A stretch of 17,767 bases of DNA. Origin: DASUFH01 sp036274645 (lineage in GTDB: Bacteria > Acidobacteriota > Terriglobia > 20CM-2-55-15). Below, piece after piece: positions 1 to 12,000 of this stretch. A program made the position numbers and the translations under genes. Position 1 is the stretch's first letter. Each line of letters starts with the position of its first letter. Under the pieces are notes generated by a model that was not told where the DNA came from, did no database searches, and saw nothing but the letters and a program-made list of their open reading frames with translations. The stretch spans positions 1 to 17,767 of the forward strand of contig DASUFH010000314.1 of NCBI GenBank assembly GCA_036274645.1, in the 5' to 3' direction.

Positions 1-2
1 CG

Positions 3-3000
3 GATAAACGCAGCTTTCGCATCGAAGCGATCGAACCGCGCATCCTGTTGTCCGGCGACGTTCTGCTCGCGGGTGAGACTTATGCGGCCCTTCAGGCCGA
101 ATCGGCGCAGCCTTCCAGCGCGCCCATAGTTCTGGAACTCCAATCCGCAATCACGCTCGACGCTGCCGCGTTCGACGCCAGTTTCGCTCCTGTAATCGAA
201 TCGGAGTCGAGCGCCATTCCTGACGCGCAAGCGGTAATCGAAGACCAGTCCGCCCTGATCGAGTCCGGCGCTTCCCCGGCTGAAGCCGATGCGCCGGCGG
301 ACAGCGCAATCGCAGCGACCTTGATCGAGAGCGCTCAGCCGCTCAAGGCTTCCGCGCCGTCGGGCGACGCGAAAGCTTCATACGAGGACGCTATGATCGA
401 ACCCGAACCGCGGGCTGGTGTCTTCGCGCGCGGGCCTCCTTCCGATCCGGCGGCGCCTGCGTTTCTTGCGAGTGAAGGCTCCAACGATTCGCCGTCTTCA
501 ACGGTTCTGACCGCGGGCGAACTGAGCCCGATTGTGGCCGAAGCGATCTCTCGATGGGATTCCTCGGGGCTTGAACCATTCGGGGCCGTCGATCTCAACA
601 CGCTCAGTTTTGTGATTGGCGATCTATCCGCGGGGACCCTGGCCGATATTTCGGGAAGCGTCGTCACGATTGATGAATCCGCCGATGGTTATGGCTGGTT
701 CGTCGACGCAACTCCCTCAGACGATAGTGAATTCGCCGGCGCGCTACCAATCGAGGCTGCGGATGGAATAGATCTGCTTACCACCGTGATGCACGAGCTG
801 GGGCACGCGCTGGGATTCGTGCATTCCAATCAGGTGGGCCTGCGCGGTGTCGACGTCATGGTCGATTCTCTCGCCGAGGGTGTCCGCCGTCTGCCGCTTC
901 TCGCCGATGGCGCGAAACTCAACGACATCTTCAACGTTATTCTCGCCACGTTCGATCCCGCGAACCCTCCTTCTTCAGCGGTCGTGTTCAACAGCGCGAC
1001 GACAGTGCGGTTGCCGAACTCCGCGACCGTTGGAACGACAACCGCGGGAACTCCCGATCTCCAGCTTGAAGGTCTGACACTCACATTTTCGGAACTGGCG
1101 CATACCTCTTCATGGTCGGGTGAGGTTCTCGTCGAATCCGAACTGAGCGTCCTGCTGCCCGGGGTGCTCGACATCGTGATTGTCGATGACAACTTCGGCG
1201 CCCCGGTCCGGGTCGAATCCGCGACCGCTCCGTTGCCGGATGCGGGCGGGTGGGCGGTGACGTTCACCGTGGGTGGCGACCACAGTGATCTGGCGGGCGG
1301 CGCCGAGATCGCTGTTCTGAACTCCAATGAGCCCGGCTTCGACGATACGAGTTTTGCCGATGCCCATACGATCGTGGTGTCTTCGGCAACGTATGACGAG
1401 TCCAGCGACGAGACCACCATTGAGGTGGTCTACAACTTCGATCCGGGATCGGCGCCGTGGACGGGCGGCAGTGTCATCGCGGTCGAGAAAGTGGATGTCA
1501 CGGACGATCTGGACCTCCTCGCGGTTTCCGGAACGATCCAGCTGGCCGAAGGAGACCACACGAGTCTGCTGAACCTGGAGTCATTGAGGGCGGCAGACCT
1601 CGGTTGGCCGAAGTGGCTCGATATTCGGATCACCGATCTGAAGCTCGAGTTTGCCGACTTCCGCGTCGACGAAACCCTGAGGGATCTGCGGCTCGACGCG
1701 GACTTCCTGGGATTTGATACGGGTAACCCCGTCGTGAATCTGGCGATCGGCGCCCTGTTCAAGGTTCAGGGATCGGCCAGTGGCGTCATCTTTGATATGG
1801 ACCGTCTGTCGGAGGGACGCCGTGGCGATCACGGCGCCATCCTCTTCAGGCGTCTGCCGATCGTTGATCTCGGCGGAGTCTCCGGATTCATCAGCGGCAG
1901 TCTGCCGACGATCGGCGGCATCTCGGCCGGCTTCATCCTGAAACAGGTCGGGATCGACGTGAACGGCAACCTTACGACGAACACCAACGAGATCGATCGG
2001 ACCATCGTGTATGGCGCGTTCAAAGGCAGTCTCCTGGTCGGCGGAAAGACTCCCGAGGGGCCGAAGGACAAGAACGGCAACCCTCCCGCAAAAGTCGGCG
2101 GTTATGGGTTTGGTTTCAATTTCGCGATTTCCGGTCTGGGGCCGCTGCAGCTCTTCGTCTTCGTGAACGTTCCGATTCTGCTGGATCCGGTGTCCGGCCT
2201 GTCCATCACGTCTCTGCGCGGAGGCGTCCGGTTCAACTCGACGCTCGAGGACCTGCAGGTCCGGGCGCCATTCAACGCCACGGGCGGTTCCGCCACGGCG
2301 TCGGGCGACGCCGCGAAGCCGGTGATGATCACGCTGACTGTGCCGGGACACAACCTGAAGGTCGGCGATGAGTTTCGCATCACCGCAGCGGGCGACCCGG
2401 ATCTTTTGAACAGCAGTCCGGACAATTTCGTGGTGGTCAGCGTTGACGGCGACAGCATCACGTACCTGACCGGCGACGGCGCCAGCGATCCGGATCCAGC
2501 CCATTACGCCTTTGGCGGGACGATTGAGGTCAAGAAGATCAGCATCTCGGATCCATTCGATTTGCGCGACCCGGGATTCGGTTCGTCGAAGGATGTGACT
2601 CTGCAGGATTGGGAGGCCCAGCTCGACCAGCAGGTCGTCAACCAGGCCAACGCCGGCGACAGCCTGTGGGAGGTTCTCTTCGACAAGCTCGTGATCGAAG
2701 CCGGCGCCACGCTGAGTTTCGCGCCCCGCATTCCAGCCTTCCTGGTGAGCATGGACGTCGATCTGCTGTTCGACACCCAGCTGCATCTGCTCGTTACCGG
2801 CACGATGAACCTGGTGACCGTTCTCAAGATCCCGGTCAAGCTTTACGGGGATTTCAGCGAGGTCGGCGCCGGCGCCCTGACTTTGCTCGGGTTGGCGGAT
2901 GTGCCTCAGGTTCCCGCCAACGCCGCCGGTATCATGCCGATCCTGGTCGTCTATGCCGGGATCAAGTTTGAGACGCTCGTCAACGGCCAGCCGTCCAGCA

Positions 3001-6000
3001 TCGACACGCTCACCGGGTTTCCGGCCGGGGTTGGCGACGATGTCGCGTCCGTGACCGTTGACGACCTCTCCATGAGCGGCGCCGGTCCGTGGCAGGTGAC
3101 GTTGACGTTCGATAACGCGCCGGATCTGACCACCGAGTACGCGGCCGGAGACACCATCAGTATTGTGGGCTCGCAGCCGGACAATTTTAACGGCAGCTAC
3201 ACCGTCACGAATGTGACGCCGACGGCGGTGTCGTTCGTCGTGGGCAGCGTCATTATCGACGGGCTCATCGACGTGGATCGCAACGGCGTGGTCGACGCGT
3301 CCGACAACGGCGAGCTGGCTGGAATTCCTATTATCGGGGGGCGCCTCGACGTTAACCGAAATGGTGGGATGGATGATGAAGATGACGGCGAGATCTTCAA
3401 CATCATCCGCGACGGGTTCGGCCGGCGTCAGGTGGTGTCCTATGCCGTGATCAATGGCGAAGTCGATGTCAACGGAGATGACGTCATCGATCAGGACGAC
3501 GACATCGTGGTCGGCGAAAATCCGGCGACGTGGGATTCCGGCTTCGACCTGACGCGCGACATCATCGACGGCTGGGTGGATATCGACAGTGACGGCGTCG
3601 TCAACAGCGATCCCGACGACATTGGCGCGCTCGGCCCATTTGTGGTGATCGAAGGCCAGATCGACATGAATCGCGACGGCGTCATCGATATGAATGATGA
3701 CGGAACGATTCTGAACGTGATTATCGACAGCGCCGGCAATCGGACCCTGACGTCGTACGAAGTCGTCGACGGCCTGATCGACATCGACGGCGATCATCTG
3801 ATTACCGCCGGCGACGACCTGGTGTTGAACACAGGCGATGCCGGCGGCTACTGGCTGGCGCCCGGCTTCAAGGCCGCAAACCAGGACGATCTGGGAGACG
3901 GGCTGCGCATTTCCGTTCTCGGCGGCATCGAACTGAACATTCCTTTCCTGACGACCCTGGCGCTGAGGGGCACGGCCACGCTCGATCTGACGTTCGGCGG
4001 AGCCCATGATGCGCGCATCGATTTCACCGTGGACATGGCGTTGAGCGAAACTCATGTCGGTGACATCGGGCGCGCCAATGGTCAGTTCGCCATGACAATG
4101 GACGGAACAGGCGGCCCGGTGGTGGAAGGAATTGAGCTTCCTCAGGTGGAACTCTGGGGCGCGGCAGTCATCACGGGCGATTTCAGTTTCCTGAATCGAT
4201 TTGGATTGTTCCCCGCAGTCAGCGGGGTTCTTGTGTTCAACACGACGTCGGTCGACCAGGATCCCATCACGCTCAACATCGCGAACAGCACGATTACGGT
4301 TGTCCCGACGGCCGAGACGTTTGCGCTGCGTCTGGATGGAACGATCGACTTCCGGATCGACTTCGACGGCAACCACGATTTCGAGGCCTCCGAACGGGTC
4401 TTCCAGCTGGCCGGTATCTTTGTGCTGTCGTTCACCGGAGAAGACGGGTTCAACGTGGCGCTGTTTTCCGAGCCGACTCCCGGCGACGTCGGACCGGCGA
4501 TCCTGAAGATTGGACCGGGCAGTACGCCGCTCCTGCAGTTCACCGCGTTCGGTTTCCTGACGATCCGGGACATTGGTATTGCCGCCAACATCGTCATTGG
4601 TCTGGAGGCCAACGTTCCCGGACCGTTTAACGGTTTCGCGACGGTGAATGGACAGTTCGTGTTCATGGTCAATACGACCGGCATGGATATCACGTTCGAT
4701 ATCCCGGCCGGCGTGGACAACCGGGGCGGCGGCTCGGATCTGACGGTGATGATTCCGCGCGCGCCTCCCCAATCGATTGCGGACGCGAGTCTCGATGTCT
4801 TCAGTCTGATTGCCGGGACGGCCTGGGATGTGCCCGCGAACGCGCCGTCGGCCATCTATCTGCTGATCCTGGTGGGCGGAACAGACGCGACGACTAATCC
4901 GGACGCGAGCCTCAATCTCAGCAACGCCCTCACGCTCAACGGAAAGTTCGGGTTCCTGGCGAGTGTCGATGCGAATCTCGACTTTTACCTGGAGATGCAG
5001 TTCGACGCGAAACTGGAACTGCAGCCTCTCAATGGGGTTCTTCTGGTCAGTGGCTCCCTGAAGATCGATGATGCCGGAGTTGTCGGCAGCCTGGCGGTCG
5101 GCGGACAACTGGCGCTGGCGCCTCTCACCATTGTCGGCGCCTTCACGCTCGAAGTGAACACGACCGACGCTTCCGAGTCGGTGAACCTTTACGAATTCGA
5201 TTACACCACCGAGCAGTTCAAGCGCAATGGTTCGGGCGATCTCGTTCTACAGAGCGTTTCAATCGCGCCGAATACCGTGGCGCTTTTTGCTTTCGCCAAA
5301 TTCAAACTGGCTGGCGCTTTCGAACTGCGGGGGAGCGTCAGCTTCGTCAATGGCCCGGCGCTCCTGCTGCTCGACGTCAACCTGACGATGGATTTCTTCG
5401 GCCTCAACCTGAGCGTTGCGGGCGGAGCGCGGATCGTCAAGAGCGGCGCGACCGGCATGGTTCTGAAGCTTTCCGCCTCGCTCAATTCGCCACAGTTCGG
5501 GGTGGGGGCGATCTTCCGTTTTGCAGCGGCAATGGAACTGCGCGTCAATACGCGCTTCGGTCCCGGATCGGACGCCAACGACCTGGGGATTGCGCGCCAG
5601 ACCTATCGGGTCGAACTGTTGAACGCGTCGGTCACGATTCTGTCGGCCATCACGCTGACCGGTTCCGGATTCGCGGAGGTCACCGGCGGCGTTTTCCGCA
5701 TTCAGGCCAGCCTGGGAGGAAACTTCCTCAGCGTGGTCAGCGTATCCGCGTCGGCGTTCTTCAGTTCAGAGGGAGAGTTCAGTCTCTCGCTCGACGGCGG
5801 GCTGACGCTGGGAACGACCGGTTTCAATATCCATGGCACGGCGCACCTTGGAGTCAGCCTGCTGGACAACAATGGGACCGCGCCTTTCGGCAATGGCAAT
5901 AAGGTTCTCAGTATTTCCGGCAGCGTGACGGTTTCCGGAACCTTGTTCTATGTGTCGCTGCCGTCGGTCACGATAGGTGTGTCCTACACCTCCTCTACGG

Positions 6001-9000
6001 GCGCGATCACGGTGAATGTGGGGCCGGTTCCCGTCCCTGGAATTGCCTACAAGACGGTCAACCTCGGTATCCTGGGGAAGGTCAAAGTTCCATACCCCAT
6101 CATCACGTTGAAGTATTTCCGATTCACGATCGGCTCGCTGAGTTACAGCGCCAGCGCCGATCCTGTGCCGCCGCCGCCGGTGGTCCTGGGACAGGTCAAC
6201 GGCAGCGGACTTCTGACGTTGAACGTCGGGCCGGATGCTGCCGCGCGCAATCTCTCCATCGAGGACATCGATGAATCCGTCCTGATCGAAGGGGTCGGGG
6301 CCGGATCGACGACCGGCCAGAAGATCCGGATCACGATGTTCGGGTTCTCCCAGGAGTTCGACGATGTGACCGGCATCCTGATCGCCGACATGGCGGACGG
6401 AGACGACCTGGTCGAGATTGACGAAGCGGTAACCGTACCCATCGAGGTTCATCTCGGAGTCGGCAGCGACTCGCTCAACAATCGGGGCGGTGCGCCCGTC
6501 ATTGCCTATGGCGACGCCGATGGCGATTTCCTGATGGGCGGGTCTTCGGCAGATCAGCTGTTTGGCGGTCCTGGCGACGACGTTATCCAGGGTGGTCTCG
6601 CGGCGGACGTGGTCGATGGTGGCGACGACAGCGATCTGCTGATCTGGAATGTGGGCGATGGTTCGGACACGACGATCGACGGGCAGGACGGCGACGACAC
6701 GTTGAACGTCCTCGGCACAGATGGATCCGATGATTTCATGGTTGGACCGGCTGTTTCCGGCACGGGCTTCTTCCTGGAGAGCGGCGGAATCGTCATCGTC
6801 CTGGACGGTATTGAGAACCTCAACATCGATGGCGGCGCCGGCGGCGATACGTTCGCGATCAGCGATCTCGGTTCGTCGCTGCTCGGTCTGGTGACGCTCC
6901 AGCTGGGCGGCGATGGCGATGCGGACAACGTCCATATTGATGGTTCGGGCAGCGCCGACACGTTCGATATTTCCTCCATCGTGGTCACGCTGAGCAGCGT
7001 AGACGGGAGCGGCGATCCGGTAACCGAAGAAGTCAACGGCCTGCAGATCGTGAAGGACATGGGAGCGACGGTCGGAGTGTTTGAGGCCGCCGCGGCGGGT
7101 GGCGACCTCGTTGAGCTGAACACCAATGACGGCGATGACATCGTCCATGTCCGGAGCGTTCTTGCCGGCGCCGCGACCGCGGTCAACGGCGGTCTCGACT
7201 CCGATACGTTCTACATCGGCGCCGATGGCAGTCTGAACGGTATTGCCGCCCCGTTGACGATCAATGGCAATGAGCCGGCCACCGGCAGCGACATCCTGAA
7301 TGTGGACGACTCCGCCGACACGCTCGGAGCCTCCGGCGCCATGACAGCCACGACCATCACGGGACTGGGCCTCGGCGCGGGGATCGTCTACTCCGGTATC
7401 GAGCATCTGAATATCGATCTCGGCAGTGGCCCGGACACGTTCACCATCGACAGCACGGCTGCCGGTACCGAGACGGCCCTGAACACAAATGGCGGAAACG
7501 ACACCGTCCATGTCCGTTCCATCGCCGATCTGACGACGATTCACGGCGGCGCCGGGGCCGACACGGTCCATGTCGGGAGCCTTGCGCCGGCGACGGGCGG
7601 CGTGGTTGATGGCATCGGGGCGTTGCTGTCGGTTCACGGCGATGACGCCGCCGTGGGCAACGACACTTTGAACCTGGACGAGACCGGAGACGCCGGAGCG
7701 AATACTGGCGCGCTGACATCGTCCATGATCACCGGTCTGGGCATGACCGGAAGCATCAGCTATGCCACGATCGAAAAAGTGAACGTTCATCTCGGCGGCG
7801 GAAGCGACACGTTTAACATCCAGAGCGTTTCCGTGATGACGACCGTCGAGACCGGCGCCGGCGCCGCGGATAACACGGTCCATGTGGGAAGCCTGGCGCC
7901 GTCCGTCGGTGGCGACCTGAACAGCATTGCCGGCCAGTTGATCGTTAACGGTCAGAGCTCCGGCGTCGACAGTCTGAATCTCGATGACACCGGAGATGGC
8001 GCTCCAGACAGCGGAACGCTGACATCCAGCGCGATCTCCGGGCTCGGCCTGGGCGCGGGCATGGATTACAGCGCCATCGATGCGCTGAACATTTCGCTTG
8101 GGGCCGGCGGCAACACGTTCAACGTTCAAAGCACATCGGCGCTGACCACCATCAATACGGGCGCCGGATCCGCGAACACCGTCAATGTCGGCAGTCTGGC
8201 CCCCGCGGCTGGCGGGAACCTGAATGGGGTTGCCGGCAAGCTGATCGTCAATGGCCAGAGTACAGTTTCGGAGACGTTGAACATCGACGAGACGGGGGAC
8301 ACCGGCGCCAACACGGGAACGCTGACGAGCGCTCGCCTGACGGGTCTGGGCATGGCCGCAAACGATCCGGCTCGCGGCATCGAATACTCCGGCGTCGATA
8401 CGCTCAACCTGAACCTGAGCAACCAGGCGGACACACTCACGATTGCTGGCACATCCGTCGACTCCGTTACGACAGTGAACGCCAACGGCGGGGCCGACAT
8501 TATCAACATTCAGACCGTGGGCGGCGCCACGCTCCTGAATGCGGGGCCCGGATCCGACACGATCAATGTCGGCAGCAACGCTGCAGGCAGCGGCGCCGAT
8601 CCCGACAACAACAGTGGCGGAACGTTGGACTCGATTCTTGCGTCACTGACGATCAACGGCGACGAGCCGGATAGCGGCAGCGATGTGCTGACGGTGGATG
8701 ATTCCGGAGATGCGACGGACAACACAGGCGGGTTGACCTCCACGACAATCACCGGATTCGGACTGTCTTCAGCAGGCCTGACCTACACGGGCATCGAACA
8801 TCTCGTCATTTCGCTGGGCGGCGGAGCCGACAGCGTTACGGTGTACAGCACCCACGGCGCGGCGACCGCAACGTCGCTGGAAGAGACCACGATCAACACG
8901 GGTTCCGGCGCCGACATCATCGACATCAACGATGTGACCGATCTGCTCTCCGTGAATGGGGAAGCGCACGCCGATACCATCAACATCAACGGGACAGGAG

Positions 9001-12000
9001 TGGGAAGTGTTGTGACGGTCCATGGCGGCGCCGATAACGATGTGGTCAATGTGCAGGCCACAGGGGGCGAAGTCGATATCTTCGGCGATGCGGGGGACGA
9101 CACGATCAATGTCGGAAGCGCCGCCCCGTCGCATCCCGCGCTGCCGACCAGTCTGGTCGGGAATGGGGACGCCATTAACGGTCTCGTCTCCGTGGACGGC
9201 GGAGAGGGCGGAGCCGACTATCTGAATGTCGATGATTCGAATCCCGCCAACGACGCGAAGTCCGGAACACTGAACGCGGCGACGATTCGCGGCCTGGAAA
9301 TGGAAGAGGGCATCGATTACGCAAACCTCGAAGTCCTCGCCATCTGGCTTGGCGCCGGCGACAACACATTCACGATTGACGGTACACACCCGGGTGAAAC
9401 CACGGTCAATATGGCCGACGGCGCGGACACGGTCGACATCCACGATGTGAACGGCGCGCTGACCGTCAACGGCGCCGCCGGCGAAGATACCTTCAACGTC
9501 ATGGGGTCGAGCGCCGGCAGCGTGGCTGTCCTTGCCGGCGCCGGCGATGACGACGCGTTCAACATCCGGGCGATGGATGGTCTTGTCTATGTCTCTGGCG
9601 CCGGGGGCAGCGACGTTGTCACGGTTGCCGGTCCGCTACACACGCTCCTGGAAATCCAGGGTCCCCTGGTGATTGAAGCCGGCGGGGATGTGGGAACCAT
9701 CGACACGCTGGCGATTGACAATGGGGCGGCCGTCGGCGCGTTCGGGGGAAGTCTGGCTTACCGCACGATGGACGATGTCAGTCAACCCTTCGCGAACCCC
9801 GGACTCGCATTGACCGGCTTCGGAATGGGCGGTGATCTTGCGACGAGCGATCCGGAGGCGATTTACTACGGCGGGGGAGTGACCTATAACGGCTTCGAGA
9901 TCGTGGAACTCACGATGGGCTCAGGCAATGAAATGCTGGAGATTGCCGACACCGGAGACGCCGACGAAAAGATGATGGTTGCCGATGATCCTGCCGCCAT
10001 CACGATCATTCACGCCGGCGCCGGCGCCGACGTCGTGACGGTTACGAAGCGAGGCAATGGGCCGCTGGTCCTTTATGGCGATGCTGGCGATGACACGATT
10101 GACGCGTCCGCCGTCGCCGCGAAGAGCGATCCGTTCGTCGGGGCGGTGATCGATGGTGGGACAGGCGACGACAACGTGACCGGCACTCAAGGCGATGACC
10201 ATCTCGCCGGCGGCGCGGGCATGGATACGATTAACGGAGAGGCCGGAGCGGACCATATCTATGGCGATTCGAGCTTCAGCATCGACGCCGCCCTCTTCGC
10301 CAGGGATCAGATGCAGCGGTTCGACACGGAAACGGAACTGGGCCTCATCAATGCGATGTTCTCCGTCCCGGTTGACCAGGATGGCGCCGCCGACAGTATC
10401 AATGGCGGCGCGGGCAGCGACATCATCTTCGGCGACCACGGCGTCATCGGTCAGGTTGACGGTGTCCGGCGGATTGAATCGGCCGGCAGCGTGGTCCTGG
10501 CGCAGACCGCGAATATTGGCGCGGGCGCCGGCGACGTGATTCATGGCGATGGGCAGAATGATGTGATCTTTGGCGGCGCCGCCGGCGACACGATTTACGG
10601 CGATACCGGCAGCGATCTGATCTTCGGTGACTTTGGAGCGGTGACTGGAAATGTCGACGCGGCGCGGATCGGCGAGCCGGATGGCGCGGGTGTTGATAAC
10701 GCGACTGCGGCCTTCCTGTACACGTCCGACACCTCTTCCGCGGCCGACGCGGCCGCCGGGAATGACACGATCTATGGCGGGTCACTGGCCGTGCTGGATA
10801 CCGACACGGGCAAAAACATCCTGCTCGGCCAGCAGGGCGCCGACACGATCTACGGTGGCGGAGGCGACGACGACATCTACGGTGGACACAACGTGGCGGA
10901 TGGATCCGACGGGGCCGACTTCATTGACGGCGCCGCCGGAAACGATGTCATCCTGGGCGATAACGGTTTGATCGAGCGGACAGACTCGGCCACTGATCCA
11001 CGCTTTACCGTGCTGACGGGGCAACGGATCTATGACGGGTCCGGCAATGCGCTGGTCGCAGACGGGAACCCGATCGGCGACAATCCTGCCGGCGTCGAGG
11101 CGCGGCGCGTCGTCCTGTTCGATCACGACAACAGCCCGACAGCGAATGCGGGCAATTATGGCGACGATGTGATTGCCGGCGGCGCGGACGACGATGTCAT
11201 CTTCGGCCAGCTGGGCAACGACCGGATTCATGGTGACGGCCGTCTGGTCGATGGCTCGCTGATGTCGCTGGTCGCGACAATTACCGGTTCGGACTCCGGC
11301 GGTGATGATTACATCGAGGGCAACGGCGGAGAGGACACGATCTTCGGCGGACTTGGACAGGACGACATCGTCGGGGGCAGTTCCGATTTCTACGGCCTGG
11401 GTTCCGCGGTCCTGCGACCGGACGGCGCCGACGTGATCTATGGCGGCAACGGCGATCTGACGGTTCGCAACAACTATGGCGACGGTGTGGTCGATTCGAC
11501 GGGCGCCCTCCTGCCGGAAAACGCGCGCCACGGCCGTGATTCCGACGCGATCGTGGGCGACAACGGCAATATTCTTCGCCTCGTGGGAACGGGCGGCGTC
11601 GATGGTGGCGCATCCCTGGCGTTTGCGTACGATAACTACGCCGGCGAGAAAATTATCGTTCGCGCCATCGTCCTGCTCGACTACACGCCCGGCGGTCCGG
11701 ATTACTCCAGCGCGGCGCTGGCGGACATCGGCGGCGGCGACACGATTCGCGGCGAGTCCGGCGACGACTTCATCTACGGACAGAAGGGCAGCGACAGCAT
11801 CTTCGGCGACGCCCAGGACGATGACATTGTGGGTGGCTACGGAAATGACTGGATTTCGGGTGGGACGGGCGATGATGGCGTGATCGGCGACGATGGCCGG
11901 ATTTTCACCAGCCGTAACGGCGTGGCGGAGACGCTCTATGGCATCGCGGTAACGACCGAGAGCCACATCAGCGTTCCGGGCAACGCGCAAGAGGCCGACA

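Noticed and set aside
1581..5108. Very long antisense open frame (1,175 codons) opposite the giant gene, with others at 5766-8129 and 10782-12488
   Set aside because: These are mirror frames produced by GC-rich, GNC-biased codons of the repeat protein on the other strand. The translations are Arg/His/Asp-rich with no domain, and the + strand frame has clear motifs throughout.
7290..10070. CRISPR-like array suggested by the regular spacing of similar DNA
   Set aside because: The repeats are long, degenerate, in frame and encode protein modules; there are no short identical repeats with unique spacers.
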